The notes under the pieces were generated by a model, which was not told the origin of the DNA, searched no databases, and worked only from the letters and a program-made list of their open reading frames with translations. From assembly GCF_002843235.3 (NCBI RefSeq), contig NZ_CP031123.2, forward strand, positions 806,001-870,000: a DNA stretch of 64,000 bases, written 5' to 3'. Position 1 is the stretch's first letter. The number at the start of each line of letters is the position of its first letter. The translations under genes were made by a program, and so were the position numbers. Source of the DNA: Providencia huaxiensis. Its GTDB lineage: Bacteria; Pseudomonadota; Gammaproteobacteria; Enterobacterales; Enterobacteriaceae. This document shows, piece by piece, positions 43,741-52,114 of this stretch.

Positions 43741-45225
43741 ATGACTGTAAGCACTCCGATGATCATTATGTTCGTCGTATATATTACTGGCATGTTACTA
43801 ATTGGCTATATAGCCTATCGCTCAACTAAAAACTTTGACGATTATATTCTGGGTGGACGAAGTTTAGGCAGTGTCGTAACTGCATTGTCCGCTGGAGCCT
43901 CAGATATGAGCGGTTGGTTGCTTATGGGGTTACCGGGTGCGATTTTCTTAGCCGGGATTTCTGAAAGTTGGATTGCTATCGGTTTGAGTCTCGGTGCATA
44001 TCTTAACTGGTTATTTGTTGCAGGGCGTTTACGTGTCCAAACAGAAAAAAATAATAATGCACTAACATTACCTGATTATTTTACGAGCCGTTTTGAAGAT
44101 AATAGTAAGATTTTACGTATTATTTCTGCTGTTGTTATTTTAGTTTTCTTTACGATTTATTGTGCATCAGGTGTGGTCGCAGGTGGTTTATTATTTGAAA
44201 GCACATTTAATATGAGTTATGAGAAAGCGATGTGGTTAGGGGCACTCGCGACCATTGCTTACACTTTCTTAGGTGGTTTTTTAGCGGTGAGTTGGACTGA
44301 TACAGTTCAAGCTTCATTAATGATCTTCGCATTGATTCTAACACCTATTGTTGTGATCCTTTCTTTAGGGGGAATAGATACCTCTATTGAAGTCATTAAA
44401 GCTAAAAACCCTGAATATCTTGATATGTTTAAAGACATGAATATTATCGCAATTCTGTCATTACTAGGTTGGGGATTAGGCTATTTTGGGCAACCTCACA
44501 TTTTAGCGCGTTTTATGGCAGCAGACTCTGCGCGTACTATTCGTTCTGCTCGACGTATTAGTATGACATGGATGGTGTTATGCCTAGGTGGAACAATTGC
44601 GGTTGGTTTCTTTGGTATCGCTTATTTTGAAAATAACCCGGCTTTAGCGGGGTCGGTCATGCAAAATAATGAGCGCATATTTATGGAGTTAACGGGAATT
44701 TTGTTTAACCCATGGGTCGCTGGTATTTTATTATCAGCCATATTAGCAGCGGTAATGAGTACGTTAAGTTGCCAGTTATTAGTTTGTGCAAGCGCGTTAA
44801 CGGAAGATTTATATAAGCCTTTTATCCGTAAGAGTGCGAGTCAAAAAGAGTTAGTGTGGGTAGGGCGTTTTATGGTGTTGTTGGTCGCTGCAATTGCCAT
44901 TTATATTGCTCGTGACCCAAATAATAAAGTTTTGGCTTTAGTGAGTAATGCGTGGGCGGGTTTCGGTGCGGCATTTGGTCCTGTTGTTTTAATTTCTGTA
45001 ATGTGGAAACGAATGACCCGTACGGGGGCACTTGCAGGAATGCTAGTTGGCGCTGTGACAGTGCTAGTTTGGATGAAATACAAATGGTTTGATTTGTACG
45101 AAATCATTCCTGGTTTCTTATTAGCAACAATCGCTATTGTTGTTGTGAGTTTAATGACTAAAGCGCCAAGTGCAGCAGCTCAAGCTCGTTTTGATGAGGC
45201 TGAGGCAGAATATAAAGCAAGCTAA
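43741..45225 (+). CDS. putP: Sodium/proline symporter
   Basis: Inner-membrane SSS-family transporter of 494 residues that takes up proline with Na+. Diagnostic parts are YRSTKNFDDYILGGRSLGSVVTALSAGASDMSGWLLMGLPGAIFLAG (outline), LPDYFTSRF, and GWGLGYFGQPHILARFMA. About 13 hydrophobic segments are present. It supplies PutA with substrate and is divergent from it. AGAAAACAGG lies just before the ATG. A bidirectional terminator separates it from cycA. Confidence 0.96.
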   Translation: MTVSTPMIIMFVVYITGMLLIGYIAYRSTKNFDDYILGGRSLGSVVTALSAGASDMSGWLLMGLPGAIFLAGISESWIAIGLSLGAYLNWLFVAGRLRVQTEKNNNALTLPDYFTSRFEDNSKILRIISAVVILVFFTIYCASGVVAGGLLFESTFNMSYEKAMWLGALATIAYTFLGGFLAVSWTDTVQASLMIFALILTPIVVILSLGGIDTSIEVIKAKNPEYLDMFKDMNIIAILSLLGWGLGYFGQPHILARFMAADSARTIRSARRISMTWMVLCLGGTIAVGFFGIAYFENNPALAGSVMQNNERIFMELTGILFNPWVAGILLSAILAAVMSTLSCQLLVCASALTEDLYKPFIRKSASQKELVWVGRFMVLLVAAIAIYIARDPNNKVLALVSNAWAGFGAAFGPVVLISVMWKRMTRTGALAGMLVGAVTVLVWMKYKWFDLYEIIPGFLLATIAIVVVSLMTKAPSAAAQARFDEAEAEYKAS

Positions 45226-45245
45226 TCGAGCGAGCTTATAAAATC

Positions 45246-45282
45246 AAAAGGCCGACTAACAGTATTGTTACTCGGCCTTTTT
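45246..45282. terminator. Bidirectional terminator between putP and cycA
   Basis: AAAAGGCCGA and TCGGCCTTTT form a 10-bp stem, with a second pairing TAAC/GTTA inside the loop. The two genes converge here. Confidence 0.9.
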
Positions 45283-45293
45283 ACGCTTTATCA

Positions 45294-46694
45294 TTAATGG
45301 TTTTTTCTACGCTTGGCGAATTGGTAACCAATAAATAATAGAATAAACCAAACTGGTGTGGCAATTAAGGCTTGTCTTGTGTCGTGCTGAAATGCTAATA
45401 ACACGACCATAAAGGCGAAAAAGGCGAGGCTTAACCATGACATCACAATTCCAGCAGGCATTTTGTAATGAGATGCTTTGTGCATTTCAGGGCGTTTTTT
45501 ACGGAAATTTAAGTAGCTATATAAAATCATGCTCCAAATAAACATAAAGAGAATAGCAGACACGGTTGTGACTAGCGTGAATGCATGCATGATATCAGGA
45601 ATAAAATAGATCAGAACAATACCAAAACTGAGGCAGATACAAGTAAAAATTAGCCCGGTAGCAGGCACTGCTTTTTTAGATAATTGGCTAAATTGTTTTG
45701 GTGCATCACCTTCTTTTGAAAGCCCAAACAGCATTCTGCTGGTGGAAAACACACCACTATTTGCTGAAGATGCCGCAGAAGTTAGAACCACAAAGTTAAC
45801 AATACTTGCCGCTGCCGGTAGGCTTATCAGGACAAACATTTCTACAAATGGGCTTTTATCGGCCAATATGGTTCGCCAAGGAGTGACAGCCATAATGACA
45901 ATTAAAGATAAGACATAAAATGCAATGATCCTGATAGGGATTGCGTTGATAGCTTTTGGCAAAGATTTCTCAGGATCACGTGTCTCCGCAGCCGCCGTAC
46001 CTACTAATTCAATTCCAACAAATGCAAAAATAGCAATTTGGAAGCCAGCAAAGAAGCCGCTGATCCCCATCGGGAACATTCCACCATCGCTCCAAATGTT
46101 ACTTAAAGATGCAGTATGGCCAGTAGGGGATTGGAAATTCATGGCGATTAATGTGCCGCCTACAGCAATGAGAGCCACAATGGCCACAATTTTTATCATG
46201 GCGAACCAGAATTCAAGCTCACCGAATAGCCTGACAGAAACTAGGTTGAGCGTTAATAAGGTGACCACGCAGATAAACGAGGTTACCCATTCAGGAAAAT
46301 CAGGAGCCCAAAAGCTCACATAGGCTGTAATCGCAATGATATCGGCAATACCGGTGATAACCCAGCAGAACCAGTATGTCCAACCGACAAAAAAGCCTGC
46401 CCATGGGCCGATAAGGTCAGCAGAAAAATCACTAAATGATTTGTAGTTCAGATTAGAAAGTAGCAGTTCACCCATTGCGCGCATCACGAAAAATAGTACA
46501 AAGCCAATTATCATATATACAAAGATAATCGATGGGCCTGCGAGTGAAATGGTTTTGCCAGAACCCATAAATAAGCCAGTACCAATTGCACCACCAATTG
46601 CAATAAGTTGTATATGGCGGTTACTAAGGCTACGTTTTAGCTGATTACGATCAGTATTGGGTTGTGTTGATAGTGAATTCGCATTTTCTTCCAT
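45294..46694 (-). CDS. cycA: D-serine/D-alanine/glycine transporter CycA
   Basis: Inner-membrane amino acid:proton symporter of 466 residues, APC superfamily, 12 predicted helices. The N-terminal SLSNRHIQLIAIGGAIGTGLFMGSGKTISLAGPSI (outline) is nearly identical to E. coli CycA; IAVFAFVGIELVG-type and SSANSGVFSTSRMLFGLSKEG also match. It imports glycine, D-alanine, D-serine and D-cycloserine. In enterobacteria cycA is a GcvB small-RNA target; no site was examined. A closely related paralogue (AnsP/ProY type) is less likely given the match. Confidence 0.9.
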   Translation of the reverse strand: MEENANSLSTQPNTDRNQLKRSLSNRHIQLIAIGGAIGTGLFMGSGKTISLAGPSIIFVYMIIGFVLFFVMRAMGELLLSNLNYKSFSDFSADLIGPWAGFFVGWTYWFCWVITGIADIIAITAYVSFWAPDFPEWVTSFICVVTLLTLNLVSVRLFGELEFWFAMIKIVAIVALIAVGGTLIAMNFQSPTGHTASLSNIWSDGGMFPMGISGFFAGFQIAIFAFVGIELVGTAAAETRDPEKSLPKAINAIPIRIIAFYVLSLIVIMAVTPWRTILADKSPFVEMFVLISLPAAASIVNFVVLTSAASSANSGVFSTSRMLFGLSKEGDAPKQFSQLSKKAVPATGLIFTCICLSFGIVLIYFIPDIMHAFTLVTTVSAILFMFIWSMILYSYLNFRKKRPEMHKASHYKMPAGIVMSWLSLAFFAFMVVLLAFQHDTRQALIATPVWFILLFIGYQFAKRRKNH

Positions 46695-46949
46695 ACTAAA
46701 GATGTCCGTAGTGGTTTGTGATAATTAGCCACAGTCTTTTTTTTAATTTTGTGGTTATGTTTGCGTGAAATATTGTGACACAAATCTCAATTAGAGTAAG
46801 GAAAAGTTATCTTGTTAGGAACGAAGTGATGTTTATTCAAGCATTAGTTTTCTTAAATTTTACATTCGCAACTTAAAATTAACTTAGGTAATAAAAATAG
46901 CAGAATCATATTGACTGTAGCAATTGTTAGGCGTTAAATAATTTGTATC

Positions 46950-47025
46950 GGGTTGTTAGCTCAGTTGGCAGAGTAGGTGACTCTTAATCATTAGGTCGGG
47001 GGTTCGAGCCCCCCACAACCCACCA
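46950..47025 (+). tRNA. tRNA-Lys with CUU anticodon
   Basis: A 76-nt tRNA with perfect acceptor pairing (GGGTTGT/ACAACCC), a 4-bp D stem, anticodon stem GGTGA/TCATT with loop CTCTTAA, T stem GGGGG/CCCCC and encoded CCA. Positions 34-36 are CTT, so it reads AAG only. E. coli K-12 has only the UUU type. The integrase remnant begins 35 bp downstream, so the 3' end was probably a prophage attachment site. Confidence 0.93.
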
Positions 47026-47059
47026 AGATTTTCAATGAGTTAGGTGTGATTGTGATTTT

Positions 47060-47739
47060 TTAAATTATCTTGCGTGCCATATTCGTGCCATTCAGATTTA
47101 AAATATCATCGATGTTTTTGGCGTGTTCTTGCAAGTGATTGGGTGATAGGTGGGCATATCGTTTTACCATTTCTATGCTTTCCCATCCGCCCATTTCTTG
47201 CAATGCTGATAATGGCACACCAGCTTGAATTAACCAACTCGCCCAAGTATGACGCAAATCATGAAAATGAAACCCTTCAATACCAGCTTTTTTCATGGCA
47301 GAATTAAATGCCTTGTTTGCGTTAACCGTCATTGGCACTAAATCAATAACACCATTTTGCTTACGCTCTCTGACAAAAACATATTTAGTATGTCTGCCTA
47401 TCTGATCCCGAATAATCTGACAGGCAGTGTCATTGAGCGAAACACCTATCGCGCGATAGTTTTTGGATTGTTCGGGGTTAATCCAAGCTACTTTTCTCAC
47501 TAAATCAACCTGACTCCACTCAAGGCAAAGTATATTTCCTCTTCGCAGACCAGTAGCTAATGCAAAGGTAATAACTGGCTTTAGGTAATCGGCGGCATTA
47601 TCAATTAACGCCGTAGCTTGTTCTCGAGTCAGCCACTTAACTCATTAGCAGCTATTCTCAGTAGTGAGCGAATAAATGCCAAGTGTGAATACTTTGATGA
47701 CTGTGAGGGAAAGCCTTTTTGTGACCCCCTGTTTTTCAT
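47060..47739 (-). pseudogene. Frameshifted phage tyrosine integrase
   Basis: The C-terminal half is intact from about 47641: [32 protein letters not shown] (first catalytic Arg), [14 protein letters not shown] (His and Arg), [17 protein letters not shown] (catalytic Tyr). The part before it, [18 protein letters not shown], continues in another frame and then reads LSG-stop. One short deletion near 47635, within what should read AANEWKWL, explains the break. The extreme N-terminus (from 47739, MKNRGSQKGFPS) no longer resembles an integrase, so a larger piece is also missing. It points towards tRNA-Lys, as usual for a prophage at a tRNA. It cannot make an active enzyme. Confidence 0.85.
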
Positions 47740-47747
47740 CTTAGCTA

Positions 47748-48185
47748 TCACGTTTTGGCATTCATTATTAGTGATAATCCAGTAATCGGACAGGTGGCAA
47801 ACATGGATACTTCTGATTTTTCCTTTGCCGCCATGTAATCCATAAAGTCGGTATTCATCCTTGCAGACTCAATCATCGGTGTGATTGTTTCTACTTCGCC
47901 ATTTATTAGAATATTGTCAGCGTTGTAGGTTTTCGCTAGCTCCTTATACTCCTTGGATGCGCGAGTTTTTATTTCTGGCTCAAGTATGAAATCAGTTTCA
48001 AATACCTCTGGCTCGAGTAATGCTGCATGAATTGCCGTTCCAATCTGCGCCGATTTACTTCCTTTAAATGGGTTAAAATACAGATTGGCAGGGCTAACGC
48101 TAATAGCTTTGACTGACGTTGAGCTTATAGCCTCATCATTGTGATAGTCTTCATTACTTAGCCCGTAAATAACTCCCTCTCTCAC
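47748..48185 (-). pseudogene. Truncated RecE-like (exonuclease VIII, PD-(D/E)XK) phage nuclease
   Basis: A 145-residue N-terminal part of a RecE/DUF3799-type phage exonuclease: [37 protein letters not shown] and [21 protein letters not shown]. The family continues with a K-containing catalytic strand (about 'cKaRpD') that is missing: the frame ends at 47748, next to the integrase remnant. The start is GTG at 48185. The deletion joined two formerly separated prophage genes, so the nuclease is inactive. Confidence 0.75.
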
Positions 48186-48256
48186 AATAACCTTCTTTCG
48201 CTTTTTTCAGTCTCAAAAAAAGCGCTCCATGCTTCATCTGATTCTTGAATCGTCAT
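48182..48256 (-). CDS. Tiny phage-type ORF upstream of the RecE-like remnant
   Basis: Encodes [36 protein letters not shown] precedes the ATG, and its TGA overlaps the GTG start of the nuclease remnant by four bases. This tight coupling is typical of phage early genes. No family is recognised. Confidence 0.45.
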
Positions 48257-48401
48257 TTTCTATTCCTTAAATATGCGTATTCCTCACTATTAATAGCGAT
48301 ATGAAATGTGTTGTGGTGGGGGATTTAGCTTTTGTCTGATTGAGAAAAAATTCTTGTAAATTATTATTGATTGATAATTTTACTTTTCTTCAGGTATAAA
48401 A

Positions 48402-48533
48402 ATGTCACCTTACGCTGCTTTTATTATTAATTTCACTACGTTCAATGGAATGGGGTATATGCAAACATTGAGTGACCCGTTTGTAGTGTTTGATTTGGTG
48501 GTTAAGATTGGCTATATGAATGGCATGATTTGA
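48402..48533 (+). CDS. Possible 43-residue ORF in the prophage remnant
   Basis: An ORF from MSPYAAFIINF to YMNGMI with CAGG before its ATG. It faces the opposite way to its neighbours and is mainly hydrophobic or aromatic. It may be a small phage protein or a chance ORF. Confidence 0.28.
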   Translation: MSPYAAFIINFTTFNGMGYMQTLSDPFVVFDLVVKIGYMNGMI

Positions 48534-48559
48534 GCCTCCTATCCAATCGCCCCTAGCCT

Positions 48560-48679
48560 TTAACATTGAATTGCCATCAAGTAAGCTGCGTCAGCTATCA
48601 ACCCCATTTGTTCTGCCGCTGAGTCGCCAGTCTCATCAAGTTCTTTGGTTTGCCATGAGTTAGATAAGTAGCCACTCAT
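48560..48679 (-). CDS. Possible 39-residue phage-type ORF
   Basis: Encodes MSGYLSNSWQTKELDETGDSAAEQMGLIADAAYLMAIQC, of phage-like composition. It lacks a clear ribosome binding site and overlaps the end of the next remnant in another frame. It may be a C-terminal scrap of a larger gene. Confidence 0.3.
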   Translation of the reverse strand: MSGYLSNSWQTKELDETGDSAAEQMGLIADAAYLMAIQC

Positions 48680-48749
48680 CGCTACTGATCGGGTTGCTTT
48701 CACTATCAAACCAGCATTCAGAACGAGTTATATGAAATTCTACGCCCAT
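48660..48749 (-). pseudogene. Truncated phage/island protein fragment
   Basis: Encodes MGVEFHITRSECWFDSESNPISSDEWLLI, then a stop. The start resembles longer island proteins of the form MGVEFHITRxExW...ISxDEW, so it is read as a 29-residue stump of a larger gene. Confidence 0.4.
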
Positions 48750-48875
48750 ACAGTCACCCTTATTAAATTAGAGAAAATAAAATATCTCTTAAACGCATAA
48801 TCTGAAAGTGTGCTTTGCTTCAATTCGCACTCCCGCTAAGCTAGCATTACTGAAACTAATTGATAGGATGGTGAG

Positions 48876-49265
48876 ATGAAAAGAATAAATAGGTATCAAG
48901 CTGAAGATTTTATTACAACGTTGGGTGATGTAATTCTCAATTACGATGAGGTTACTGTATCCCAAAAGCACGACATTGTTATTGGGCTAGAGCCAGAGCA
49001 AGTAGACAACTTTGAAAGCTTAAAAGGTTTTATAGTAGAAATTAGCAAAGCTATTCCAGATTTTGATAATCAAGTTCAAAGGTATTTTTATCACAGAAAC
49101 AAAGAATCTGACTTTCCTCACAATTTAAATGTTATTTATATTGAAGGAAATACCGTCATATTGGATTACTGGTCTGAGATGGTAAATAATCAATTCACAA
49201 TGACATTTCAATACAATAGCGGGGTCTGGAAGTTGATTGATGCAAACGGTAGAAGTCCAAAATGA
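48876..49265 (+). CDS. Intact 129-residue protein of unknown function in the prophage remnant
   Basis: An acidic soluble protein, MKRINRYQAEDFITTLGDVILNYDEVTVSQKHD at the start (outline), FESLKGFIVEISKAIPDFD in the middle, ending KLIDANGRSPK. It has no signal peptide or membrane helix, and the tail (VIYIEGNTVILDYWSEMVNNQFTMTFQYNSG, outline) looks like alternating beta strands. AGGATGGTGAG precedes the ATG. It lies opposite to the decayed phage genes and is not itself broken, so it may have been retained for its function. The shape would suit a small immunity or anti-phage protein, but no family is recognised. Confidence 0.6.
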   Translation: MKRINRYQAEDFITTLGDVILNYDEVTVSQKHDIVIGLEPEQVDNFESLKGFIVEISKAIPDFDNQVQRYFYHRNKESDFPHNLNVIYIEGNTVILDYWSEMVNNQFTMTFQYNSGVWKLIDANGRSPK

Positions 49266-49407
49266 TAACCAAATCTAGCCCGTCCTTGGGCTGGGTGGTT
49301 AGGCTAATAGCTTGCCTGATTTAGTTCCTTGCGGACTCATGAGGTTGGCGTAAATAACACCATTCATTTCTGCCAGTCTGCGCGTAACTTCATACTCTTA
49401 GGTATGG

Positions 49408-49674
49408 TTAAGCTTCGCATTCTGTCCAGAGGATAAGGCTTCTAACCTTGGCTGATATTTGTAACTGACTCACTGTCAGTCGCAAATTATTGAGTGCGTC
49501 ACTGACAACCTTGAAGTAATGCTTGCCCTCGATAAAGCGTTTTTTATTACGTTTAAAATTTTGCTGAATATTATTAATTTCAGTTTCATAAACGTTAGCT
49601 AAGAGTTCGGTGGTGATTACACGAAACCCGTTATGTTGAACAGGCGGTAAATTTTGAACGGTTAATGCGTTCAT
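49408..49674 (-). pseudogene. Truncated phage ORF6N/antirepressor-type protein
   Basis: The 88 residues begin MNALTVQNLPPVQHNGFRVITTELLANVYETEINNIQQNF (outline), which is an ORF6N domain. GKHYFKVVSDALNNLR and LILWTECEA follow, then a stop where longer homologues continue with a W-T-x-x-G-A helix. The start overlaps the stop of the neighbouring KilAC fragment by four bases. It is probably non-functional, although the DNA-binding part is largely present. Confidence 0.65.
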
Positions 49675-49915
49675 GCCATTACCTCCACGCTTAACAGTTT
49701 TGCTAATTTAGATAAACCTTTGGCAGTAACACGAACTTGTGACACTTGCTTATCTTCACCAGTGCGATTTTTTACTACAGAAACTTTATGCTCAAGTAAG
49801 TCTTGCTGGATTTTATCTTGATAGCCAATCCAAACCGAACCGATACGGCGGTAAATCCATTTGCTATGGCTCATTAGGTCGAACAATTTTTTAGGATTTA
49901 CTTGCAATTGCTTAA
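49671..49915 (-). pseudogene. KilAC-type antirepressor C-terminal fragment
   Basis: Encodes a C-terminal piece: KQLQVNPKKLFDLMSHSKWIYRRIGSVWIGYQDKIQQ and VRVTAKGLSKLAKLL (outline). It matches the KilAC domain of phage Ant proteins (WIYRR-G-x-W-IGYQ). There is no proper start: the open frame runs back into an integrase fragment. It is a chimeric relic. Confidence 0.65.
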
Positions 49916-49963
49916 GTGATCTGGTGCTAAGTATGCATATCGCAGAACCATCTCAATACTTTT
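49898..49963 (-). pseudogene. Second integrase C-terminal scrap
   Basis: The frame reads SIEMVLRYAYLAPDHLSNCK-stop. This is the extreme C-terminus of a tyrosine integrase with its catalytic Tyr (RYAYLAP), from a different integrase than the one at 47060 (which has VKRYAHLSP). It overlaps the KilAC fragment in another frame, so a past illegitimate junction joined them. Confidence 0.65.
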
Positions 49964-50173
49964 CTAATCGCCCCTTTCTTGCATAGCTGATAGAGGCAAG
50001 GGAAAATTCTAGAACAAATAAGGGCACATAGAAGTGAAAATGGCAAATCCACAGATAAGTGGCTATGTGTTGCAACAAGGAATGAGTATAAAGAAGAATA
50101 CGAAGTTGGAATAAAAAAATACTCCGGCGGGTTTTTTATTGCCTGAGCTGTCGTTGCCCAGGCAATAAGTTAC

Positions 50174-50443
50174 TTATTCTATTTCCTTATTCTGTTCATA
50201 TAATTTAGCGCCCTTTGCTCGCAGTTCCCCATCGACAATTTCGATAGAATCAGCTTCTACGATAATCTTTTCCTGTGACCCTTTGTCTGATTGTGTTCCG
50301 TTTAACTTAATGGTGACTTCAGGGGCACTAATAACACCATCTTTTACCTGTACAGATTCTGATGAGGTTTGTATAGAGCTGGCCATAGCGAACGTAGATA
50401 GTGTGATTGAGATTACCGCTAAAGGTGCAATATATTTGCGCAT
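50174..50443 (-). CDS. Small exported protein of unknown function
   Basis: An 89-residue protein with a signal peptide (MRKYIAPLAVISITLSTFAMA, cleavage expected near residue 21-22). The mature part has short alternating strands (VQVKDGVISAPEVTIKLNG and KIIVEADSIEIVDGELRAKGAKL) that repeat a 'v-x-d-G-x-i-x-a' pattern, perhaps a small beta structure. There are no cysteines in the mature part. The ATG at 50443 is chosen because GGAG lies six bases before it; an in-frame ATG at 50455 overlaps that site. No family is recognised. Confidence 0.62.
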   Translation of the reverse strand: MRKYIAPLAVISITLSTFAMASSIQTSSESVQVKDGVISAPEVTIKLNGTQSDKGSQEKIIVEADSIEIVDGELRAKGAKLYEQNKEIE

Positions 50444-50590
50444 AAAACACTCCATTGTGATGAATTCAATGGGATACTATCAAATGAATATTAAATGGGT
50501 TACAAGTTTTGTAAAGGTTCTGTTCACATTATCTATGCCAATAATATATTTGACATTTAAGAGGGTGCTATTACATCCTTCATGAATTTA

Positions 50591-51586
50591 TTATTTCAAT
50601 TTATTAGAGCGAAATACTGGCTCAATAAACCAATGAATAATTGAGTTTGACGCTAATAAAAGTGCTAAACTAATTGTGACTAGAGTCGCTGTTATTATTA
50701 GGGGCAAGCTAAGTTCTATGCCTAAATAATTTAAAGTTTGTAATATAACAAAGCAAATAATAGGATGGATCAGATAAACACCTAAGGCATTGTTTGATAC
50801 TTTTGCATATTTATGGGTTGATAAAGCAAAGTAAATAATGCTCAAACCTAATATTAGGCTTATTGCAAAATTTAAAATATAGACAGAAAATGAGACGAGG
50901 AATAAATATGAACTAATTGTGTTGAATACTGATTCAAAGAAAGTCTCTCGATAATTAAGGAATAAAATAGTTAAGGTTGTTATGCAGAAAATAGAAATAA
51001 TAGGAGTTTTTCTTAGCGAAGATATATTTTCATTGTTAATGAAGTAAGCTATTACAAAAAAAGGAAAGTATAAAATAACCGAGAAAAAACCTGAGATCGG
51101 CATAAGGTAAGTTTTTGTTATTAATGAAATTAATAGTGATATAGCTAAGATTGTAGATAGCTTGAATTTGTTTGATTTAACGCTTTTTGGTAGTAACAAA
51201 AAGATAGCTTGCCATATAGGTGTTGCTAAAAAAAACCAAACTCCGTACTGAGGAGAAAATAGATATGTTTTTAACGTTAACTCACCGGTAAAATAGAGTG
51301 GGAGCATATCGATTGTTTGAAACGTAAAGTAAATTATAAAAGCAGGAAGAAGGTGAGATTGTAACTCTTTCCATGTTGTATTTTTTGTTATAAATGCGAC
51401 TATAAATACAAACATAGGTATTAATGTTAAGTCAAAAGCATTAATAAGCAATGAATATTTGTTTTTATCAACTAAATTTAAATAAAAATTAAAAACAATT
51501 AATGAGCTTAACATTAATTTTAGTGTAGGCCAGTATGGTTGCTCGCTATTTTTTATATTTGAGATTAAACTATTTTCTTTCTTCAT
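50591..51586 (-). CDS. Acyltransferase-3 family membrane protein
   Basis: A 331-residue polytopic inner-membrane protein with about ten hydrophobic segments. PLYFTGELTLKTYLFSPQYGVWFFLATPIWQ and NNALGVYLIHPIICFVIL (outline) match the O-acyltransferase-3 family, which transfers acetyl or other acyl groups to surface sugars or small molecules (WecH, YcfT, YiaH). The active-site His typical at the N-terminus of OafA-type members is not obvious here, so the activity is uncertain. It is AT-rich compared with housekeeping genes. It appears isolated. Confidence 0.75.
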   Translation of the reverse strand: MKKENSLISNIKNSEQPYWPTLKLMLSSLIVFNFYLNLVDKNKYSLLINAFDLTLIPMFVFIVAFITKNTTWKELQSHLLPAFIIYFTFQTIDMLPLYFTGELTLKTYLFSPQYGVWFFLATPIWQAIFLLLPKSVKSNKFKLSTILAISLLISLITKTYLMPISGFFSVILYFPFFVIAYFINNENISSLRKTPIISIFCITTLTILFLNYRETFFESVFNTISSYLFLVSFSVYILNFAISLILGLSIIYFALSTHKYAKVSNNALGVYLIHPIICFVILQTLNYLGIELSLPLIITATLVTISLALLLASNSIIHWFIEPVFRSNKLK

Positions 51587-52114
51587 ACATATACCCTATC
51601 TAAAAACTAATTAATTGTACCTCATTGAGGTTTTAATTTGAAATGAATTATTTTAAGGATTATAGAATGGGTAAATACCTGTCAAATATTGATTAGTCTT
51701 TTTGCGTTACTACCTCACTATTATTGTGAAAAATTAGCTAGTTTAGGAACGGAATATAAAGTATCGCTTAATTTTTTAGCACTCAATGGCAGGATAAAAT
51801 CACAGGCTATTAGAGCGCGGAACTAAAAAACTGAGAGGCTATTTGAAGGGAGAGTTGATTTTGGTTGGGAACGTAAAATTTGATTGAGTTTTGAGCAGTT
51901 AAAAAGAGGCGGTTTGAAATAGGGTACTATTATTCTGTAATGCACTGAATAAACAGGGATTATTGTAACTGCAGAGTTTGAGATATTAGGAGCTAAATTT
52001 AACTCAAGTCTCTGCTATTACATTAGCACTTATTAGTATACGTAAGAAATAAGTAAAGGGATCCTAGTTTTTTCCATGAGATTTTCATTATATTGGCTTT
52101 GAATTATGGCTAGC
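51587..52114. other. AT-rich intergenic region
   Basis: About 530 bp. No gene, tRNA, strong hairpin or repeat was recognised. Confidence 0.6.

Noticed and set aside
50138..50166. ATTGCCTG/CAGGCAAT hairpin after the exported-protein gene as a terminator
   Set aside because: On the minus strand the stem is followed by A residues, not U, so it does not fit an intrinsic terminator for that gene.
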